Part shown: one piece after another, positions 57,615-64,000 of the stretch
Numbering within the stretch: the stretch's first letter is position 1
How the letters are laid out: the number at the start of each line of letters is the position of its first letter
DNA from: Archangiaceae bacterium
GTDB taxonomy: Bacteria > Myxococcota > Myxococcia > Myxococcales > Myxococcaceae
NCBI GenBank assembly: GCA_016879935.1
Contig: JAACJQ010000060.1
Coordinates: 54,520-118,519 of the forward strand
Length of the DNA: 64,000 bases
Direction: 5' to 3'
Translations under genes and position numbers: made by a program
The notes under the pieces: generated by a model
Databases searched by the model: none
What the model saw: the letters and a program-made list of their open reading frames with translations, nothing else
Told to the model about the DNA's origin: nothing

Positions 57615-59459
57615 TCAGCGCCTCGCGGCAGGCGTCGCACGCGGTGGCGTCATGGTGCCGTCGCGATCGCTCCCGCCGGGGAGCCGCATGACGAACGTGG
57701 TGCCCTTCTCGGGGTTCGCGCGGGCCATCACTTCGCCGCCGTGGCTGTCGACGATGCGCTTCACCACCGCGAGGCCCAGGCCCGTGCCCGTCGCCTTCGT
57801 GGTGAAGAACGGCTGAAACATCTTCTCGGTCGCGCGCGAGGTGAGGCCCAGGCCTTCGTCACGCACCTCGACGACGAGCCACGGCACCTGGAGCCGCGCT
57901 CCGGGCGCAGGCGGTTCGATGGTCGCCGTCACCGTGATCACTCCGCCTCTCGGCATCGCCTGCGCGGCGTTCACCACGAGGTTGATCAACGCCTGCCGCA
58001 GCAGATGTGCATCGATGGGAAACGGCGGCAGCTCGCGCTCGAACGACGTGACGACCTTGAGCGGGCTCGATGGCGGCAACGTCTGCGTCGCCGCGTCGAC
58101 GGCGCCCGCGATGAAGGGCTCGATGGCGATGGCCTTCTTCACCAGCTCGTACGGCCGCGCGAAGTCGAGCAGGTCGGCCACGATTCGGTTCAGCCGATCG
58201 GCCTCCTCGCCCACCATGTTCAGCAGCATCTCGGCGTCACCGGTCGGCCGCGTCAGCCGCTTGAGCGTAGTGAGCGAGTTGAAGATGACGCCCAGCGGGT
58301 TTCGCACCTCGTGCGCCATCACCGCAGCCAGCTCACCGAGCGCCGCGAGCCGTTCGTGCCGCACCACCTCGGCCTGCGCGCGCGCGAGCTCGTCGTAGCT
58401 GGCCTTCAGGTCGGCGTAGAGCCGCTGTGATTCCTGGTACAGCCGCTGCCGCTCGAGCATCGACGCCATCTGCACGCCGAGGATCTCTGCGCTGCGCAGG
58501 TCTGACTCCGAGAACGGCTTCAGCGCGCGGCGGAAGAGGCTCAACATGCCGACGCTCTGATCTTCGAGCGTGAGCGGCACGATGGCGGCCTGGTTGAAGC
58601 CCTCTTTGCCCACGAGCGTCGACCCTTCCGGCATCGCGTCGACCGGCATCGAAACAGGCGCACGCCCGACGGGCCCATCAGGCAGGGTGAACGAGCGGTA
58701 CGCCTCGACGAGCGCGCCCGAGTAACCGAACGCATCGCCGACCAGCACGAAGTGGCCTGACTCGCGCTCGAACCGGTGCAGCGTGCCGGCGTCGGCGCCC
58801 GTCGTGCGGCACACCGTCTCGAGCGCCTGGCGGCACAGCTCCTTCACGTCGCTGCGGGTGCTCGAGACGGCCAGCGTGTGCACGAGCTCGAGCTCGGCGT
58901 TGCGGCGATCGAGCAGCTCGAGCCCCTCGACGACGCCCAGTGCGCTGCCGACCTGCAGCGCGAACAGGTTGAGCAACGGCATGTCGGTCTCGAGGAGATC
59001 GTCATGCATGAAGATGACCGCGCCCCAGTTGTCGCGGCGAATCGAGAGCGGCGCGACGATGGCGTTCGCCCGCACCGCCTGCTGCACGAACGGGCGAAGC
59101 GAGTGCGGCGCCTCGACCACCTCGAGCCACGCCACCGTGGCGGTCGCCAGGTCAGAGATGAAGACACCGCGATCGGTACGCATGACCGACACCAGCTCTT
59201 CGCTCGTCAGCCGCGGAAACCCCGCCAGCTGCGCCTTCACCGCTTCGGCCAGCGCCAGCAGGTGGGGCCGCTGGGTGAGGTACCGCAGCGAATACTCGTC
59301 TTCGGTCAGCTCGACGATCGCCACGTCGAACCCCATCGCCTCGAGGCCCGCAGCAAGCACCGAGAGCGCGTCTTCGATCTTCCGCTCACGCTGAACGCTG
59401 ACCGTGACCTCGGTGAGGGCCCTCGCCAGACCCTCTCGCTGTAAAGGCCGTTGCAGCAC
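57615..59459 (-). CDS. GAF-domain sensor histidine kinase
   Basis: A kinase of about 614 residues. Two GAF-like domains precede the catalytic part: roughly 20-170 (IEDALSVLAAGLEAMGFDVAIVELTEDEYSL) and 190-330 (QALETVCRTTGADAGTLHRFERESGHFVLVGDAFGYSG). A coiled-coil helix joins to the phosphoacceptor box AVMAHEVRNPLGVIFNSL (His at about 382), then N, G1 and G2 boxes (HLLRQALINLVVNAAQAM, VVEVRDEGLGL, TGTGLGLAVVKRIVDSHGG). All core motifs are intact. No response regulator gene is adjacent. The start is uncertain: GTG at 59459 is used because the longer frame runs into the divergent gene. Confidence 0.85.
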   Translation of the reverse strand: MLQRPLQREGLARALTEVTVSVQRERKIEDALSVLAAGLEAMGFDVAIVELTEDEYSLRYLTQRPHLLALAEAVKAQLAGFPRLTSEELVSVMRTDRGVFISDLATATVAWLEVVEAPHSLRPFVQQAVRANAIVAPLSIRRDNWGAVIFMHDDLLETDMPLLNLFALQVGSALGVVEGLELLDRRNAELELVHTLAVSSTRSDVKELCRQALETVCRTTGADAGTLHRFERESGHFVLVGDAFGYSGALVEAYRSFTLPDGPVGRAPVSMPVDAMPEGSTLVGKEGFNQAAIVPLTLEDQSVGMLSLFRRALKPFSESDLRSAEILGVQMASMLERQRLYQESQRLYADLKASYDELARAQAEVVRHERLAALGELAAVMAHEVRNPLGVIFNSLTTLKRLTRPTGDAEMLLNMVGEEADRLNRIVADLLDFARPYELVKKAIAIEPFIAGAVDAATQTLPPSSPLKVVTSFERELPPFPIDAHLLRQALINLVVNAAQAMPRGGVITVTATIEPPAPGARLQVPWLVVEVRDEGLGLTSRATEKMFQPFFTTKATGTGLGLAVVKRIVDSHGGEVMARANPEKGTTFVMRLPGGSDRDGTMTPPRATPAARR

Positions 59460-59568
59460 GAGCCCGAAGTATCCACCGAAAGGGCCCAGTTCCTCTCGGG
59501 CTTTGAGAAGAAAGCTCTGTATTCGACAGGTTACGCACCATCGTGGTGCCCACTGCCGATAACATCGC

Positions 59569-61917
59569 ATGGGCATGCTCTCCCTTCGACGCGCGCTGAT
59601 CCTCCTCTTGGTCGTGGCCGCGCAGGTGGCCCTCGCGCAGCCCTGCACCGAGCTGCCGATTCTCTTCATCGTGCAGGACAAGTCGGGCTCGATGGCGGGC
59701 TCTCCGACCGGAGGCACGGCGTCGACGACGAACCCCTCGAAGTGGACCATCGCGTCGGCGGTGGTGCCGCAGATGGCGTCGACCTTCGCGAACCGGTTTC
59801 GCTACGGCGTGATGATGTACCCGGGCGCGTCGACCTCGTTCGCGTGCACCACGGGCACCATCGTGCAGGGCGTGCCCGGTTCGGCGGCGCAGGTGGCCTC
59901 GGCGTTCGCGGCGGTGGGCCCCGGAGGTGGAACGCCCACGGCCGCGTCGCTGCTGGCGGTGCGCAGCTACCTCAACACCATCTCGTCGACGGCGCCCATC
60001 TACGTGCTGCTCATCACCGACGGTCTGCCCAACTGCAACCTGGGCCTCGACCCGGCGACGTGCGCCACCACCACGCCCGGCTGCCTCAACACGAGCACGT
60101 GCAGTGGAGCCTCGTGCTGCGGCCTCGGCGCGAAGGACTGTCTCGACAACAACGCCACGGTTCAGGCCGCGGCTTCGCTGCGTGCACTCGGCATCAAGAC
60201 GTATGTCGTGGGCTTCGACCAGGCGCTCACGAGCGGCAACAACAAGGCAGTGCTCGACGCGGTGGCTGCAGCGGGTGGAACGACCTCGGCGTACGTCGCT
60301 TCGAATCAGGCGGCGTTGACGTCGGCGCTGAACTCCATCGCGCAGAGCACGAGCACCTGCTGCCAGAACGCCTGCACGCAGGGAGCGACCCGCTGCACGG
60401 CGAGCGGCGCGCGTGAGCAGTGCCAGCTCGACCCTGTCACGCAGTGCACCAACTGGTTCAGCGGCAACTGCCCGGCGATGTCGGTCTGCACCGGCGGCTC
60501 GTGTGTCTCGTGTACCAATCAGTGCACGCTGGGCACGCAGCAGTGTTCGTCGGGCACCGAGAGCACCTGCGTGACGGGCGCGGGCGGCTGCACCGTGTGG
60601 CAGACGGTCAAGAACTGCGGCTACGGCGAGGTCTGCAACGGCACCACCTGCAGCAGCTGCCAGGGCTGCACGATGGGCGCGAGCCGCTGCACGGCGAACG
60701 GCATCGAGGAGTGCCAGTGGAGCATTCTGTCGGGCTGCACCCAGTGGGTGGGCCGCAACTGCCCGTCGGGGAGCGTGTGCAGCAATGGCAGCTGCGCCTC
60801 GTGCAACAGCACGTGCACCGCTGGCTCGACCCGGTGCTCGGGAAGAAACGTCGAGACGTGTGTCGCCGATGCGCGCGGCTGCACGTCGTGGAGCACGGGT
60901 CAGACCTGCGCGACGTTCTGCTCGGGTGGCGCGTGCGGCACGTGTGGAACCTCGTGCACGAACGGAGCGACGCGCTGCAACGGCAACGGCGTCGAGACGT
61001 GCGGCACCGACGCGAACAGCTGCCCGGTGTGGGGCCCGGCCCAGCGCTGCCCCGCCAACGCGTACTGCTCGGCGGGCAATTGCGTGGCCTGCGCGACGAC
61101 GTGCACGCAGGGCGCGAAGCGTTGTGGTGGCAACGGCGCCGTCGAGACCTGCCAGCTCCAGACGACGGGCTGCACGAGTTGGGTGACGACGAGCCAGTGT
61201 GACGTAGGCGCGGGTGAGCAGTGCAACGCGGGCGTGTGCATTCCCCCCTGTCAGAACGCGTGCACGAACGGGGAGCGCCGGTGCGCGACGAAGAACCCGC
61301 AGCGGTGTGAGGTGGCTCCGACCGGTTGCACGATCTGGCGTGACGAGGCCGACTGCCTGGGCGCGACCACGTGTGTGAACGGTGGTTGTTACGAACAGTG
61401 CGGCACCGATGAGCTCGAGACGTGCGCTCCGGCTGGGACGATTTGTACAGGATTGCCGCAGGGCCGATTCTGTCTGCCCGGGTCGGGTTCGGGTGGTGGC
61501 AGCGCGGGCACTGGTGGTGGAACGTCGGGGTCGGGCGGCGGCACCTCAGGCACTGGCGGTGGAACGTCGGGCACCGGTGGCGGCATGTCTGGGACCGGCG
61601 GTGGAACGTCGGGCACGGGCGGTGGTGTCAGCGGGAGCGGAGGCGGCTCCGGATCGTCTGGCGGCGGCGTCTCGGGTTCGGGCGGTGGAACGGCCGGCAC
61701 TGGCGGCGGCGTGAGCGGTAGCGCCGGCGGAACGGGCACGGGCGGCAACGGTGGTCAGGCTGGCGGGAGCGGCAGCAACACCATCGGCGTCACGGGCGGC
61801 AGCGGCACCGAACGCATCGGAGCGACGGGCATGGGTTGCGGTTGCTTCGGCGCCGAGGGGCTCTCACCGCTGTTCTTCGGGCTGGTTCTTCTCGCCCGCC
61901 GTCGCCGCACGCGCTGA
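59569..61917 (+). CDS. Secreted von Willebrand A-domain, Cys-rich protein with MYXO-CTERM tail
   Basis: A 782-residue exported protein. The signal peptide (LRRALILLLVVAAQVALAQ) is followed by a vWA domain with a complete metal site (DKSGS at 37-41, GGGTPTAAS, ITDGLPN). Six or so Cys-rich modules of about 50 residues come next (e.g. CTNGATRCNGNGVETCGTDANSCPVWGPAQRCPANAYC), then a Gly/Ser/Thr linker (SGTGGGTSGTGGG repeats). The C-terminus is MGCGCFGAEGLSPLFFGLVLLARRRRTR, a MYXO-CTERM tail. A cell-surface adhesion role is inferred. ATG at 59575 is an alternative start. Confidence 0.85.
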   Translation: MGMLSLRRALILLLVVAAQVALAQPCTELPILFIVQDKSGSMAGSPTGGTASTTNPSKWTIASAVVPQMASTFANRFRYGVMMYPGASTSFACTTGTIVQGVPGSAAQVASAFAAVGPGGGTPTAASLLAVRSYLNTISSTAPIYVLLITDGLPNCNLGLDPATCATTTPGCLNTSTCSGASCCGLGAKDCLDNNATVQAAASLRALGIKTYVVGFDQALTSGNNKAVLDAVAAAGGTTSAYVASNQAALTSALNSIAQSTSTCCQNACTQGATRCTASGAREQCQLDPVTQCTNWFSGNCPAMSVCTGGSCVSCTNQCTLGTQQCSSGTESTCVTGAGGCTVWQTVKNCGYGEVCNGTTCSSCQGCTMGASRCTANGIEECQWSILSGCTQWVGRNCPSGSVCSNGSCASCNSTCTAGSTRCSGRNVETCVADARGCTSWSTGQTCATFCSGGACGTCGTSCTNGATRCNGNGVETCGTDANSCPVWGPAQRCPANAYCSAGNCVACATTCTQGAKRCGGNGAVETCQLQTTGCTSWVTTSQCDVGAGEQCNAGVCIPPCQNACTNGERRCATKNPQRCEVAPTGCTIWRDEADCLGATTCVNGGCYEQCGTDELETCAPAGTICTGLPQGRFCLPGSGSGGGSAGTGGGTSGSGGGTSGTGGGTSGTGGGMSGTGGGTSGTGGGVSGSGGGSGSSGGGVSGSGGGTAGTGGGVSGSAGGTGTGGNGGQAGGSGSNTIGVTGGSGTERIGATGMGCGCFGAEGLSPLFFGLVLLARRRRTR
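61480..61780 (+). repeat. Gly/Ser/Thr-coding repeat in the vWA-domain gene
   Basis: In-frame imperfect repeats of 15 to 21 bases (GGCACTGGTGGTGGAACGTC and variants), coding SGTGGGT-type units just before the C-terminal sorting tail. Functionally this is the spacer between the Cys-rich modules and the membrane/wall anchor. Confidence 0.7.
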
Positions 61918-61946
61918 GTCACACCGAGTTGAAAGAGTCTCGTCGC

Positions 61947-62165
61947 ATGCAGCCAAGGGCCATCGGGATTGTTGCCGCCCTCGTCGGCTTGCATTGCGCA
62001 ATCCACACGGCGAAGCCGGTCGAGAGGCTGTCGAGTCGTCCCGAGGAGGCTCTCCTTTGTGACGAAGACAATCTGTCCGTCGAAAATGGACAGGCCTTTC
62101 GCTCCATGGATGGAGGGTTTGTGCCGTCCAAACGTCACCCGTTGATCACCATCGTTCCTTTTTGA
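61947..62165 (+). CDS. Possible small exported peptide
   Basis: A 72-residue frame, MQPRAIGIVAALVGLHCAIHTAKPVERLSSRPEEALLCDEDNLSVENGQAFRSMDGGFVPSKRHPLITIVPF, with a hydrophobic N-terminus and two later cysteines. A GAAAGAG precedes the ATG at moderate distance. Base composition of its second half is less GC-rich than the neighbours. No family recognised; it may not be a real gene. Confidence 0.35.
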   Translation: MQPRAIGIVAALVGLHCAIHTAKPVERLSSRPEEALLCDEDNLSVENGQAFRSMDGGFVPSKRHPLITIVPF

Positions 62166-62187
62166 CCTGTTTCGATTCAGTCGCGGC

Positions 62188-62841
62188 TCAGCGTCTGGTG
62201 AACGCGAGAAAGAACTGATCAGGCAAGAACGTCCACGAGGACGACAACACGTAGCCTGCTGAGACGAGCTCCGAGGTCACCTGCGCGGCGTCGATCTTCT
62301 CGGCATCGGGCGGGCCCTTCTTGCTGCCCTTCTTGAAGTCGATGATCACCAACCGCCCACCGGGCTTCAGCGAAGCGGCGAGCTTCGTAAAGTACACCTG
62401 CCGCTCCTCGATGTGGTGGTACGTGTCGACGATGATGATCGAGTCGACCGGCTCGGGAATCTTCGCGTCGTCGAACGCTCCGAGCACGACCTTCAAGTTC
62501 GTCAGCTTCTCGGTCACCGCGCGCTTCTTCAGGTAGTCGACCATCGAAGACTCGACGTCGACGCCGTACACGGTGCCCTGCGGCAGCGCGCGCGCGAACC
62601 GCACCGAGAAGTAGCCCGTGGCCGAGCCGATGTCGGCGAGCAGCGCTCCCGGTGGAAGCCCCAGCGCCTTGATGACCTCGTCAGGCTGCTGCCACTCGTC
62701 GCGCGCCGGGTCTTCGAAACGCGCCGCCCACTCCTCGGCGTGCTCGAACCGATGCGGCATGTGCTCGTCGGTGGTGTCAGCGCGCTTCGGGCACGCGGTG
62801 CAGAGGACGGCGACGAACGAGGCGAGGAGCAAAGAACGCAT
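62188..62841 (-). CDS. SAM-dependent methyltransferase with lipoprotein signal
   Basis: A 217-residue protein. The N-terminus MRSLLLASFVAVLCTACPK is a lipoprotein signal (lipid Cys17). The rest is a class I methyltransferase: motif I LADIGSATGYFSVRFA (about 68-83), acidic residue in VYGVDVESSM, motif IV-like VDSIIIVDTYHH, and LKPGGRLVIIDFKKG. A membrane-anchored periplasmic methyltransferase would need S-adenosylmethionine outside the cytoplasm, which is not usually available, so either the signal is not used or the enzyme has an unusual role. Stands alone. Confidence 0.8.
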   Translation of the reverse strand: MRSLLLASFVAVLCTACPKRADTTDEHMPHRFEHAEEWAARFEDPARDEWQQPDEVIKALGLPPGALLADIGSATGYFSVRFARALPQGTVYGVDVESSMVDYLKKRAVTEKLTNLKVVLGAFDDAKIPEPVDSIIIVDTYHHIEERQVYFTKLAASLKPGGRLVIIDFKKGSKKGPPDAEKIDAAQVTSELVSAGYVLSSSWTFLPDQFFLAFTRR

Positions 62842-62927
62842 GCCGCGCGTCTAGCGCGACCCGATTCCAGTTTCGCCCCGTTTCATGGTGAGGTGACCGC
62901 TCCGTCTTCGCCGGGAGACGCCGCTTC

Positions 62928-64000
62928 ATGGGGGCTTTCGTGGTTCGCACCGCCGTTCGTTTCGCCGCGCTCACCGTGCTCTGCACGACTGCCTGCATCG
63001 ACCTTCGTCTGCCCGACCCTCCGGGGCCGCCGGCGCCTGGCTCCATCTCGGGCCGCGCCACCATGGTGGCTCCGGGCCAGACGCGGGTGATTCCCGTTCC
63101 CAACGCGCGGGTCGAGCTGCTCGGCACCGGGCTGACGACCACCACCGACTCGAGCGGCTTCTTCCGCATCTCGGGCGTCGTGCGTGAGGCCAAGCAGCTC
63201 CTCTTCCGCGCCGACATCGACCTCGACGGCCACGCCGATCGTCAGAAGCTGCTCGCGCTCGACGCCACCCGGGTCGGGCCGGGCAAACAGATCTCGGTTG
63301 GAGACGTGCTCCTCTCGGAGAACGCCACCGTGCGCGGTCAGGTGCTGCTCGAAGACGTGTCGACCGCCCGAGGCCACGCCGGCACGCTCGCGTTCGTGCC
63401 CGAGGGGCCCTTCACGGCCACCACCTCGGACGACGGCAGCTTCACGTTCTCGGAGCTGCCCGAAGGCACGTTGAGCATCGCGTTCTTCCGGCAGGGCTAC
63501 CGCACGCGCAGCTTCGACGCGGTCACGTTGTCGAGCGGCCAGGCGCTGACGCTGACGACCATCACCCTGCGTCGCGAGACGTCACCGCAAGAGCCCGTCA
63601 CCATCACCGGCCGCGTTCGCCTCGATGACGGAGGGCCCGCGCCGGCGACGACGGTGACGCTCACGAGCATGGCCGAGCGCCGTGAGGTGCTGACGGGACT
63701 CGATGGACGTTTCGAGGCGACGGGGCTGATGCCCGGGCTGTTCTCGCTGGTGGCGACGCGAGACGGCTCGCTCCCCGCGCGCGTCACCAACATCTCGGCG
63801 CTCTCGGGTCGCGTGGAGCTGTTCGACATCACCCTCAACCCCGCTCCGACGACGGGGGCTGGGGGTGGCGGAGCCGGCGGCGGCGGATTCATCGACGATC
63901 TCGGCGGCGGCTTCGGAGGAATGGGCGCGGGCGGAGGCAACGCGACGGGCGGAGGCAACGCGACGGGCGGCGGCCTCGCAACAGGCGGCGGCAACGCAAC
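62928..64000 (+). CDS. Lipoprotein with carboxypeptidase-regulatory-like domains (truncated by the window)
   Basis: The frame opens MGAFVVRTAVRFAALTVLCTTACIDLRLPDPPGPP, a lipoprotein signal (lipobox TTAC), and runs to the right edge without a stop. Three beta-sandwich repeats of the CarboxypepD_reg type are visible (SISGRATMVAP...VPNARVELLGTGLTTTTDSSGFFRISGVV, VRGQVLLEDV...SDDGSFTFSELPEGTLSIAFFRQGY, ITGRVRLDDGGPAPATTVTLTSMAERREVLTGLDGRFEATGLMPG). A Gly-rich linker of GGGNAT units begins near residue 310 and continues past the edge. A surface or periplasmic binding role is inferred. Confidence 0.75.
   Translation, partial: MGAFVVRTAVRFAALTVLCTTACIDLRLPDPPGPPAPGSISGRATMVAPGQTRVIPVPNARVELLGTGLTTTTDSSGFFRISGVVREAKQLLFRADIDLDGHADRQKLLALDATRVGPGKQISVGDVLLSENATVRGQVLLEDVSTARGHAGTLAFVPEGPFTATTSDDGSFTFSELPEGTLSIAFFRQGYRTRSFDAVTLSSGQALTLTTITLRRETSPQEPVTITGRVRLDDGGPAPATTVTLTSMAERREVLTGLDGRFEATGLMPGLFSLVATRDGSLPARVTNISALSGRVELFDITLNPAPTTGAGGGGAGGGGFIDDLGGGFGGMGAGGGNATGGGNATGGGLATGGGNA

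Overview
The window looks like a chromosomal stretch of a myxobacterium (phylum Myxococcota). It is very GC-rich with strong G/C third-position bias. It carries three PknB-type Ser/Thr kinases, many lipoproteins with glycine/alanine/asparagine-rich linkers, MopE-like and FG-GAP-type surface proteins, and two proteins ending in the MYXO-CTERM tripartite tail (Gly-Cys motif, hydrophobic helix, Arg cluster). No tRNA, rRNA, CRISPR array, insertion sequence or prophage was recognised; apart from repeats inside genes it reads as an ordinary chromosome.

Layout, left to right. 1-2.1 kb: a gene tail, then surA-pdxA in the pairing known from E. coli. 2.2-5.9 kb: an SRPBCC protein and two Ser/Thr kinases. 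6-9.4 kb: a large Cys-rich/FG-GAP lipoprotein. 9.4-13.75 kb (minus): carB followed by an unknown gene. 13.8-16.2 kb (minus): an ECF42-type unit of DGPF/YCII protein and sigma factor with C-terminal extension, followed by an FMN azoreductase gene that carries a near-copy of the same promoter. 16.3-17.9 kb: an aromatic amino-acid ammonia-lyase family gene. 18-24.2 kb: a MopE-like lipoprotein with a coding minisatellite, an AraC regulator, a beta-propeller-like protein, a fatty-acid desaturase overlapping a barstar gene, and a cytochrome c lipoprotein. 24.2-32.6 kb: arginine biosynthesis, with argF, two unknown genes, argH and an argJ-argB fusion in one minus-strand run, a divergent pfkA, then argC. 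32.6-35.0 kb: a LysR remnant, map and an esterase lipoprotein. 35.1-39.3 kb: a 1392-residue kinase-cyclase-like-AAA-TPR protein. 39.6-42.9 kb: quinone oxidoreductase, a Spy-like protein/anti-sigma/ECF sigma operon, and two small genes. 43.0-46.0 kb (minus): eutB-eutC-eutL. 46-64 kb: mostly unknown, secreted or membrane proteins. These include a thioredoxin-TPR protein, tandem paralogous membrane proteins, two MYXO-CTERM proteins, a LysM-cysteine peptidase, an AurF-like diiron protein, a GAF histidine kinase, a lipoprotein methyltransferase and a truncated carboxypeptidase-regulatory-like lipoprotein at the right edge.

Functional links. CarB supplies carbamoyl phosphate to ArgF; ArgJ, ArgB, ArgC, ArgF and ArgH cover most of the ornithine-to-arginine route (ArgD, ArgG and CarA are not here). 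EutBC would split ethanolamine into acetaldehyde and ammonia. The two ECF sigma systems are self-contained: one has a membrane zinc-finger anti-sigma and a periplasmic Spy-like partner, the other has a DGPF partner and no anti-sigma.

The observations most worth checking are the argJ-argB fusion with altered active-site motifs, the duplicated ECF42 promoter in front of azoR, the amber codon that shortens the desaturase just before its overlap with the barstar gene, the lone EutL shell protein in a minimal eut operon, and the tandem membrane-protein paralogs of unknown family.
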